From assembly GCA_001773975.1 (NCBI GenBank), contig MEYI01000038.1, forward strand, positions 11,285-23,176: a stretch of 11,892 nt of DNA, given 5' to 3'. Below the pieces are notes generated by a model. It ran no database searches, was not told the DNA's origin, and was given only the letters and a program-made list of their open reading frames with translations. This DNA is from Candidatus Azambacteria bacterium RBG_16_47_10 (GTDB lineage: Bacteria; Patescibacteriota; Minisyncoccia; GWC2-36-17; WO2-46-25). Positions 1 through 5,600 of the stretch are shown here, one piece after another (the stretch's first letter is position 1; each line of letters opens with the position of its first letter). Both the position numbers and the translations under genes were made by a program.

Positions 1-2
1 GC

Positions 3-290
3 ACGAATAACGAAGCGGAATATAAAGCGGTTATCTTTGCGCTGAGAAAAATAAAAGCCCTCTTCGGGAAAGAGAGGGTAAAAGCCATGACAGTTGAGGT
101 GCGGGCAGATTCTGAATTATTGGTCCGCCAGTTAAACGGGATCTATAAGCTGTCTACCGAGCATATCCAAAAACTGTTTATCGAGATCTGGAATCTTAAG
201 ACGGACTTTGGCACAGTGACATTCACGCACGTCCCTCGCGAGCAGAATACGCTTGCTGATGCGGCGCTTAATGAAGCGCTCGACCGCTAG
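3..290 (+). CDS. rnhA: Ribonuclease HI family protein, 5'-truncated by window edge
   Basis: The frame is open from the first bases of the window, so the N-terminus, including the first catalytic Asp of the DGG motif, lies outside; 95 residues are visible. The family cleaves the RNA strand of RNA/DNA hybrids (R-loops, Okazaki primers) using two metal ions. Three of the four catalytic acidic sites can be checked. TNNEAEY at visible residues 1-7 supplies the Glu that matches E48 of the E. coli enzyme. RADSELLVRQLNG supplies the Asp matching D70. HVPREQNTLAD supplies the His matching H124 and, ten residues later, the Asp matching D134. The spacing fits an intact enzyme of about 130-150 residues. 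The ATG at 87 lies inside the domain, after the catalytic Glu, and is not the true start. The gene is convergent with nrdG, and only 8 nt separate the two stop codons. No terminator hairpin is visible between them. Confidence 0.9.
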   Translation, partial: TNNEAEYKAVIFALRKIKALFGKERVKAMTVEVRADSELLVRQLNGIYKLSTEHIQKLFIEIWNLKTDFGTVTFTHVPREQNTLADAALNEALDR

Positions 291-298
291 TCTTTCTA

Positions 299-997
299 TT
301 AGCCGTTAATACGGATCTCGCAGTATGTTACGTATTTTCTGCATTTTTCCAGGACGTCATTGAGCAATGATTCCGGCGGAGCGGTTTTTTCTTTGAATGC
401 CGGATCGATGAGTTTTTCCGTGGTGAGAAAACGCTGGAGATAATATTTGTCCGCGCCTTCAATAAGTCGCGCCATTTTTATGATGTCATCGAGTTCGTGT
501 ACGCCCGCAACGAGCGTTGAGCGGAATTCATAAGGGATCCCGGATTCCATAATAAGCTTGATGCTTTCTTTGATGCGTTCCGTTTGTACCTGAATATTGG
601 TGACCATTGAGTACTTTTCAAGAGGCGCCTTGATGTCCATTGCCACGTAATCAACAAAACCGCTTTCCAGTGCCGTTTTAACGCGGTCAGGGAGGTATCC
701 GCAGGTGTCGAGCTTCACTGCAAATCCCTTTGCTTTTATCTTTTCCATGAATGAGATGAGATCGCCTTGCATGGTTGGCTCTCCGCCGGTAATTACCACC
801 CCCTCAAGCTTTCCTTTTCGTTTATCCAAGAATGCAAAGAATTCGTCTTCCGGCGTTGTTGCAGGGAAGGGACCGATGACCAGATCGGGATTATAGCAAA
901 AACCGCAACGAAAAACGCAACCATTCGTAAAGACAATGGTTGCGATTTTTCCCGGAAAGTCTACCAGGGTTAGTTTTTGCCAGCCTCCGATATTCAT
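299..997 (-). CDS. nrdG: Anaerobic ribonucleoside-triphosphate reductase activating protein (radical SAM)
   Basis: The 232-residue product is a radical-SAM activase. It would use a [4Fe-4S] cluster and S-adenosylmethionine to place the glycyl radical on the anaerobic ribonucleotide reductase. The cluster motif C-x3-C-x2-C is at residues 27, 31 and 34 (CVFRCGFC), and the SAM-binding ITGGEPT motif at 69-75. The opening MNIGGWQKLTLVDFPG is typical of the NrdG subfamily that begins with an IGG-LQK-SL-DYPGK block. The ATG at 997 was chosen for that reason. The frame stays open upstream to a TTG at 1069, but those 24 extra codons come from the hairpin element at 1001-1121 and do not resemble the family. 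The start has only a weak purine stretch (gtaaag) as a possible ribosome site. The gene is last in the nrdD operon, downstream of the separate glycyl-radical ORF, which would hold its target glycine. Subfamily assignment is from motif memory, not a search. Confidence 0.93.
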   Translation of the reverse strand: MNIGGWQKLTLVDFPGKIATIVFTNGCVFRCGFCYNPDLVIGPFPATTPEDEFFAFLDKRKGKLEGVVITGGEPTMQGDLISFMEKIKAKGFAVKLDTCGYLPDRVKTALESGFVDYVAMDIKAPLEKYSMVTNIQVQTERIKESIKLIMESGIPYEFRSTLVAGVHELDDIIKMARLIEGADKYYLQRFLTTEKLIDPAFKEKTAPPESLLNDVLEKCRKYVTYCEIRING

Positions 998-1000
998 ATA

Positions 1001-1121
1001 CTTTACATTATGAAACACTAGCTTCTTCGTTCCGCCTCCGCTTCTTGCCTCGTAGTACTGATAGTACAACTTCGGCTTCGCTGCTCGGCGCGTCTCGAAC
1101 CTAGCGCTTCATAATGCAAAG
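1001..1121 (-). repeat. Inverted-repeat / RNA hairpin element between the glycyl-radical ORF and nrdG
   Basis: Plus-strand arms at 1001-1022 and 1100-1121 are inverted copies that differ at four of 22 positions. Read as RNA in the direction of the nrd operon, three of the four differences become G-U wobbles, giving 21 consecutive base pairs; only the innermost pair fails. On the plus strand the same three would be A-C mismatches. The roughly 77-nt interior is purine-rich and holds a small hairpin, GTAC-TATCA-GTAC, near its middle. The element fills most of the 142-nt gap upstream of nrdG and ends 3 nt before its start codon. It could be a short palindromic repeat family member, a processing or stability element, or a structure that limits nrdG translation. 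No second copy was seen in this window. Confidence 0.6.
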
Positions 1122-1139
1122 TCGCATCAGAGGTTTTCA

Positions 1140-1292
1140 TTAGCAAGCGCAATCGGTCACGGTGAGCTGCTTATCATATTCTTTGCGCTGTGCGTACTCT
1201 TCCTGCTTCCCTTCGTTCCACTGGGAAACCGGGCGGAGATAGCCGACGACGCGGGAATATACTTCGCATTTTTGTCTTTTTGTGTTGTCCAT
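1140..1292 (-). CDS. nrdD: Separate C-terminal glycyl-radical domain of anaerobic ribonucleotide reductase (50 aa)
   Basis: This short ORF encodes 50 residues that match the extreme C-terminus of class III ribonucleotide reductases. The core CEVYSRVVGYLRPVSQWNEG at residues 9-28 contains the RVxGY motif, so Gly17 is the expected radical-bearing residue. The following GKQEEYAQRKEY (28-39) is the usual end of NrdD. The ORF starts 17 nt after the stop of the main nrdD gene, in a different frame, and the A/T-rich linker contains a further TAA in its own frame. The polypeptide is therefore either made separately and docks on the barrel, or the gene was broken recently. Intact sense, conserved motif residues and a proper stop favour a functional small subunit, comparable in principle to E. 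coli YfiD (GrcA), which supplies a glycyl-radical domain to pyruvate formate-lyase. The tail ends in DCAC, with two cysteines. No clear Shine-Dalgarno sequence precedes the ATG. Confidence 0.82.
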   Translation of the reverse strand: MDNTKRQKCEVYSRVVGYLRPVSQWNEGKQEEYAQRKEYDKQLTVTDCAC

Positions 1293-1309
1293 GGTGTTTT
1301 TTATTTATT

Positions 1310-3364
1310 TTACTTCGTTTTTGTTTCGACCTTTTGCGCAATTAAAGGCGCAGTATAACTAATTTCTTCATCGCATCGCGGGCAGTACTGATGTTCTCCC
1401 GGTAAGTATCCGTGTGTCGGGCAGACGCTGAATGTCGGAGTGATCGTGAAATAGGGGAGTCGGTATTTTGCAACGATGGTCTTTACCAGATTTTTTGTCG
1501 CTTCTTGAGAGGGCATATTCTCGCCGACGAATCCGTGCAATACCGTGCCTCCAGTATACCGCGTTTGCAAACTATCTTGAAGGTCTAGCGCCTCAAAAAT
1601 ATCATCGGTGTAGTTGACCGGTAAATGCGTGGAATTGGTGTAGAACGGTTTTGCGCCTTCCTGATACTGTTTTTCATTGGCACAGATAATATCCGGATAC
1701 GTTGCTTTATCGATCTTTGCCATGCGATATGCCGTTCCTTCCGCCGGGGTTGCTTCAAGGTTGTAGTGATGTCCCGTCTCTTCCTGGAATTCGAGTAATC
1801 TATCACGCATGAAGTCAAGTACTGATTCCGCGAACGCATGTCCTTCTTCCTCGGCGATGGTTTTCCCGAGGAAATTAAGACATGCCTCGTTCATGCCGAC
1901 AATGCCGATCGTGGAGAAATGGTTTGCCCAGTATTGATCAAAGCGCTGTTTCACGCTTGCAAGGTAGAATTTGGAATACGGATAGAGATCGCGATCAGTG
2001 AACCGTTCGAGCACCTTACGCTTAATCTCAAGACTTTCTTTAGAAAGGAGCATCAATTTTTCAAGACGTGCAAAGAATTCTTCTTTTGTCTTTGCAAGAT
2101 AGCCGATACGGGGGAGATTGATCGTCACAACACCAATGGAGCCGGTCAACGGGTTTGAAGCGAAAAGTCCGCCACCGCGCTTTTCCAGTGACCTGAGGTC
2201 GAGACGGAGGCGACAGCACATGGAGCGAGAATCCTCCGGAGACATATCCGAGTTCACGAAGTTCGCAAAGTACGGGATGCCGTATTTTGCGGTCATTTCC
2301 CACAACAGGGCAAAGTTTGGATTATCCCAATCGAAATCATTAGTAATATTGTATGTCGGAATAGGGAAAGTGAACGCTCTTCCTTTCGCATCACCGGCGA
2401 TCATCACCTCAAAAAACGCCTTATTCAGCATGTCCATTTCCTTTTGAAATTCCCCATACGTTTCCTTTTGCGGCTTCCCGCCGATGATAACAGGGAGCTT
2501 GGCGAATGTCGTTGGCGGGTGCAGGTCCATTGTGATGTTCGTGAACGGTGTCTGGAAGCCGACGCGAGTCGGTACGTTCATATTGAACATGAATTCCTGG
2601 ATAGCCTGTTTTACTTCCGCATAGGTCAGATGGTCGTAGCGGATGAATGGCGCAAGGAGGGTGTCAAAATTAGAAAATGCCTGCGCCCCGGCACTTTCCC
2701 CTTGGAGAGTGTAAAAGAAGTTCACAGACTGTCCTAATGCGCTCCGGAGGTGTTTTGCCGGGCCACTCTCAACCTTACCCACAACGCCACGAAAGCCTTC
2801 CGCCAGGAGATATTGAAGATCCCAACCAACACAATATGCGGAAAGAATGTTCAGATCATGGATGTGCATATCTCCTGAGGTATGCGCTTTCCCGATTTCC
2901 GGGGGATAGATCTTGTTTACCCAATAGATCTTGCTTATTTCCGAGGAAAGATAATTGTTCAATCCCTGGAGCGAATAGCTCATATTGCTATTTTCCTTCA
3001 CCTGCCAGTCTAATTTTTCCAGGTAGCTGTCTACGAGATCAACATTTGCGCCGGATACCAATTCGCGCATTTTTGCATGCTGATCCCGATAGATAATGTA
3101 TGATCGAGCCGTTTTTTTATAGCGGGAAGCGAGCAATACCTCTTCCACGATGTCTTGGATCTCTTCCACCATAGGGGCTTTGCCACCGATCCGCTCATGC
3201 GCGACATCAATAACCCGTTCCATCAGATGTTCCGCAATGTCCCGGCCGAATTCCCCGGTTGCCGCCCCCGCTTTTTCGATCGCACCAATGATTTTATCTT
3301 TATCGAATACAACGATCCTTCCGTCTCTCTTTCGAATCTCTTTGAATTTGGTGTCGATGGTCAT
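1310..3364 (-). CDS. nrdD: Anaerobic (class III) ribonucleoside-triphosphate reductase, main chain without the glycyl-radical loop
   Basis: The 684-residue protein reduces ribonucleoside triphosphates to deoxy forms anaerobically. An N-terminal ATP cone (about residues 8-95, with KRDGRIVVFDKDKI) would provide allosteric control. The catalytic ten-stranded barrel follows, with Cys178 in SAYCVGWDLQ and the Cys pair 383-384 in SMCCRLRLDL, then GGGLFASNPLTGSIGVVTINLPRIGY. The C-terminal zinc site is present as CPTH (648-651) and CPRC (661-664). The glycyl-radical motif that should follow is absent: the chain stops 33 residues after the CPRC motif begins, and the motif is encoded by the next ORF (1140-1292). 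The start is taken as ATG 3364. A GTG at 3403 is also in frame, but it directly abuts a predicted -10 box and would fall upstream of the transcription start. No Shine-Dalgarno sequence precedes either start. Sequence, Zn site and activase neighbour leave little doubt about the family. Confidence 0.95.
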   Translation of the reverse strand: MTIDTKFKEIRKRDGRIVVFDKDKIIGAIEKAGAATGEFGRDIAEHLMERVIDVAHERIGGKAPMVEEIQDIVEEVLLASRYKKTARSYIIYRDQHAKMRELVSGANVDLVDSYLEKLDWQVKENSNMSYSLQGLNNYLSSEISKIYWVNKIYPPEIGKAHTSGDMHIHDLNILSAYCVGWDLQYLLAEGFRGVVGKVESGPAKHLRSALGQSVNFFYTLQGESAGAQAFSNFDTLLAPFIRYDHLTYAEVKQAIQEFMFNMNVPTRVGFQTPFTNITMDLHPPTTFAKLPVIIGGKPQKETYGEFQKEMDMLNKAFFEVMIAGDAKGRAFTFPIPTYNITNDFDWDNPNFALLWEMTAKYGIPYFANFVNSDMSPEDSRSMCCRLRLDLRSLEKRGGGLFASNPLTGSIGVVTINLPRIGYLAKTKEEFFARLEKLMLLSKESLEIKRKVLERFTDRDLYPYSKFYLASVKQRFDQYWANHFSTIGIVGMNEACLNFLGKTIAEEEGHAFAESVLDFMRDRLLEFQEETGHHYNLEATPAEGTAYRMAKIDKATYPDIICANEKQYQEGAKPFYTNSTHLPVNYTDDIFEALDLQDSLQTRYTGGTVLHGFVGENMPSQEATKNLVKTIVAKYRLPYFTITPTFSVCPTHGYLPGEHQYCPRCDEEISYTAPLIAQKVETKTK

Positions 3365-3403
3365 GGGGAGTGAAAATGAGTTACTTTTTATGATTGTGTT
3401 CAC

Positions 3404-3433
3404 ATCATACCATGGTCAATAAGAGGCAGGCAA
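3404..3433 (-). promoter_or_regulatory. Predicted sigma70-type promoter for the nrdD operon
   Basis: On the minus strand, TTGCCT (3433-3428) and TATGAT (3409-3404) are 18 bp apart. The -10 box matches five of six consensus positions and the -35 four of six. Transcription would begin near 3397, giving a leader of about 30 nt before ATG 3364 and excluding the GTG at 3403 as start. No convincing NrdR-box pair was seen. Confidence 0.5.
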
Positions 3434-3449
3434 AGGTGGTGGATAACGC

Positions 3450-3478
3450 TTGACTCAGGGCTTTTTTCCTTGTATATT
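3450..3478 (+). promoter_or_regulatory. Predicted sigma70-type promoter for rnpB
   Basis: TTGACT (3450-3455) and TATATT (3473-3478) are separated by exactly 17 bp; both are one base from consensus. Initiation near 3485 would leave about 30 nt of 5' leader before the P1 helix of RNase P RNA. It is divergent from the nrdD promoter, with the two -35 boxes about 16 bp apart. Confidence 0.75.
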
Positions 3479-3517
3479 ATGCAGGTGCACATAGTCAATT
3501 TTCTTTGAAAATACGCG

Positions 3518-4140
3518 GATATTCGGAACAAACCGCATCATGATGAGATGAGTAGACGATCGCCCGCCCAAATTTTTGCATGGCGCAAAATCGGAGGAAA
3601 AAGGAAAAATTTTCTTGATCGAAAAATCAGTGAGAACGCCTTATGAAAAAAAGTCAATGAAATTTTTTCAATGCAAAAATTTGGGCGGGAGGAAAGTCCG
3701 GACACCCGCCCCTCACTTGGTTCATAGAAGATGGTTTTGTACATTGTTTTAAGAAAGCCATTTTTCGATGGTCCAAGTGAGGGGCAATTGTAGCGGCTAA
3801 CGGCCGTCGAGGGCGACCTTAGAGGTGCGAGCAGAGACGCTTTCCAACGAAAGACGGAAGGCGCCCTTTTCACGAAGGGCGAGTCCTGATAGTAATATCG
3901 GGAGTGAAACGGCTAAATCCTTACCGGGTGCAAGACAAATGTATTTCCTCTTATAGGGAGATACGGTAGTCGCATGAGCATGTCAGTAATGGCATGCCAA
4001 GAGAAATGATCGTCACCCCCTCACTTGGACCATCGAACGGAGAATGTATTTACACGGTGCAAATCATGCGTTCGTTTGTCCAAGTGAGGGGGAACAGAAT
4101 CCGGCTTACGCTCATCTCATCGCGGTTTGTTCCGAATGTC
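3518..4140 (+). ncRNA. rnpB: RNase P RNA, enlarged (about 620 nt)
   Basis: This is the catalytic RNA that matures tRNA 5' ends. Hallmarks are GGAAAGTCCGG (3691-3701, P4 5' strand) and ACAGAATCCGGCTTAC (4094-4109, P4 3' strand). The ends form P1: 3518-3536 with 4122-4140 (19 bp, one G-U) and 3542-3552 with 4111-4121 (11 bp), split by a 5-nt bulge. P2 is 3555-3561/4008-4014 (GACGATC/GATCGTC). P3 is a hairpin with a 19-bp perfect base (3563-3581/3671-3689). P5 is CACCCG/CGGGTG (3703-3708/3925-3930). Other visible helices are P8 (CGGC-TAACG-GCCG), P9 (ACCT-TAG-AGGT), a P12 hairpin, a GUAA-capped hairpin near 3875-3900, and a short P15 (3941-3948/3957-3964). Two long hairpins at 3709-3784 (P5.1-like place) and 4017-4091 (P19 place) share one 12-bp base stem. 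Typical bacterial RNAs are 350-450 nt. Helix names are by position against E. coli and B. subtilis from memory. Confidence 0.95.
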
Positions 4141-4155
4141 TGTGTGTGCACGCTA

Positions 4156-4183
4156 TACGCTGATTGAAAAGCGGTATTTTTTT
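4156..4183 (+). terminator. Weak candidate terminator of rnpB
   Basis: TACGCT (4156-4161) can pair with AGCGGTA (4170-4176) with one bulged G, followed by seven T residues (4177-4183). The stem is short, so termination may be partial. It overlaps the -35 box of the following promoter. Confidence 0.35.
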
Positions 4184-4192
4184 CGGTATCAT
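4164..4192 (+). promoter_or_regulatory. Predicted sigma70-type promoter for the glycan operon, leaderless or nearly so
   Basis: TTGAAA (4164-4169) and TATCAT (4187-4192) are 17 bp apart, each close to consensus. Initiation 6-8 nt past the -10 box falls at 4198-4200, only about 5 nt before ATG 4204. The AGGAG at 4193-4197 looks like a ribosome site but would lie in the promoter, upstream of the RNA start. Confidence 0.6.
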
Positions 4193-4203
4193 AGGAGTAT
4201 TCT

Positions 4204-5592
4204 ATGAAGAAAACGGCATTATTGTTTGCGGTCATTCTCGTACCGCTTGATTTTCTCATGTTACTTGCCGCGGGCCTGTCCGCGTATTTTTTGCGTACGA
4301 GTACGCTTATCACGCAGTACCGTCCCGTATTGTTCCATCTCAATCTTCCGCTCGAGCGGTTCATATTTATTCTTCTGTTCTTGATCCCGTTCTGGATCGT
4401 GATATTCGCGCTCACCGGATTGTATCGGGTGAAAAAAGGAGATATCCTTCATGAATTTTTCCAGATCACCGCGGCGGTGTCGTTTGCGATGATGTCGGTC
4501 ATTATCTATATATTCATCCAGCGCGAGTGGTTCGATTCGCGGTTCATTGTTCTTGCCGTGTGGGTGCTTTCGATAGGATATGTGTTTTTGGGGCGCTTGT
4601 TGCTGCGCGGGATCGAGCGCTATTGTATCGCGCGGTATCATTTCGGATCACAGCGCGTGCTTATCATCGGCAACAACGATGTGTCCAATATCCTCGCGAG
4701 GGAGATCGAGCGCAATCCGTCGCGCGGGTATCGCGTGGTCGAGCTGATCGCCACGCTTGATTTTGCCGCGATACGGAACGCGATAAAAACGAAGAGCATC
4801 GATACGGTGTTCGTGGGGCAGGCTGATTATGCGGAAGAAGGGATCGTCGAGCTTGCGGAATTTTGCCGCGACCAACATCTTAATTTCCATTTCGCGCCAA
4901 CGCTGTTTCAGGCGCTGACGACCAATGTCGATGTGGACGTGATCGGCGGTATCCCGTTCATTGAGGTAAAGCACACCGCGCTTGACGGATGGGGGAGGGT
5001 GGTGAAGCGCGTGCTTGATTTCACCGGCGCAGGGATCGGGCTTGTCATAGTGGCGCCATTATTTGCGGTGATCGCCACATGCATCAAGATCGACTCATCG
5101 GGTCCGGTATTCGTGCGGCTCGACCGCATCACACTCGGGAGAAAATTTTCCATGTTCAAATTCCGTTCCATGGTGGATAACGCGCATGTCCTGAAAGCAC
5201 AGCTCAGAGAGTATAATGAACGCAAGGACGGAGGCCCGTTGTTTAAAATGCACAATGATCCGCGGATAACGCGTCTCGGCCGTTTTTTGCGCAAAACACG
5301 CATCGACGAATTACCGCAATTAATGAATGTATTGCGAGGGGAAATGAGTCTGGTTGGTCCGCGGCCGCATGAGCCGGGGGAGATCGCCCAATATGAACGA
5401 CATCATAAGAAATTGCTGGTCATGCGCGCAGGGATCACCGGCATGGCTCAGATCTCGGGTTCTTCGGAGTTGCCGTTTGAGGAAGAAGTAAAGCTGGATA
5501 CGTATTATATAGAGAATTGGTCTCTGGTATTGGATATAAAGATATTATTTCGGACGATGGTGCTGGTGTTTTACGACCGGTCCGCGTGTTAA
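4204..5592 (+). CDS. Polyprenyl-phosphate sugar-1-phosphate transferase (WbaP/PglC-type, bacterial sugar transferase family)
   Basis: The 462-residue membrane protein should move a sugar-1-phosphate from a nucleotide sugar to undecaprenyl phosphate, the first step of a lipid-linked surface glycan. Four N-terminal membrane segments are visible (about 5-30, 52-75, 86-108, 113-135). A Rossmann-like domain follows (RVLIIGNNDVS at 151-161). The C-terminal catalytic domain begins with a hydrophobic re-entrant segment (about 266-296). Its family motifs are KFRSM (319-323), the catalytic Asp-Glu pair in RIDELPQLMNVLRGEMSLVGPRP (D368, E369), and VGPRP (384-388). Length and layout match the full-size polyprenyl glycosylphosphotransferases, which have the extra N-terminal part that PglC lacks. 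The sugar cannot be read from sequence. The ATG at 4204 is supported by a promoter directly upstream and a good N-terminus. It is the first gene of the run, 8 nt before the DUF4012 gene. Confidence 0.93.
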   Translation: MKKTALLFAVILVPLDFLMLLAAGLSAYFLRTSTLITQYRPVLFHLNLPLERFIFILLFLIPFWIVIFALTGLYRVKKGDILHEFFQITAAVSFAMMSVIIYIFIQREWFDSRFIVLAVWVLSIGYVFLGRLLLRGIERYCIARYHFGSQRVLIIGNNDVSNILAREIERNPSRGYRVVELIATLDFAAIRNAIKTKSIDTVFVGQADYAEEGIVELAEFCRDQHLNFHFAPTLFQALTTNVDVDVIGGIPFIEVKHTALDGWGRVVKRVLDFTGAGIGLVIVAPLFAVIATCIKIDSSGPVFVRLDRITLGRKFSMFKFRSMVDNAHVLKAQLREYNERKDGGPLFKMHNDPRITRLGRFLRKTRIDELPQLMNVLRGEMSLVGPRPHEPGEIAQYERHHKKLLVMRAGITGMAQISGSSELPFEEEVKLDTYYIENWSLVLDIKILFRTMVLVFYDRSAC

Positions 5593-5600
5593 ATAAACAT

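Noticed and set aside
998..1069. N-terminal extension of NrdG by 24 residues from a TTG start
   Set aside because: These codons come from the hairpin element, do not resemble the family, and MNIGG at 997 is the usual N-terminus.
1293..1312. Programmed frameshift joining nrdD to its glycyl-radical ORF
   Set aside because: There is a 17-nt A/T-rich linker with a stop in the small ORF's own frame and no overlap or slippery site before the nrdD stop, so ribosomal frameshifting cannot join them.
3365..3403. GTG start for nrdD adding 13 residues
   Set aside because: A predicted -10 box directly abuts the GTG, so it would lie upstream of the RNA start; ATG 3364 fits the ATP-cone N-terminus.
3436..3449. 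DnaA-box-like GGTGGATAAC and possible origin
   Set aside because: A single imperfect site without a cluster, AT-rich unwinding region or dnaA/dnaN nearby.
3538..3873. 111-residue minus-strand ORF
   Set aside because: It lies wholly inside the structured RNase P RNA and has no recognisable protein features.
3709..4091. Intron or intervening sequence in rnpB bounded by the repeated 12-mer
   Set aside because: Conserved core helices (P5, P8, P9, P15, P2) lie between the repeats, so the segment belongs to the RNA.
5517..5600. Upstream extension of the DUF4012 gene into the transferase gene
   Set aside because: It would overlap the conserved end of the transferase, and the region reads as that gene's other frame.
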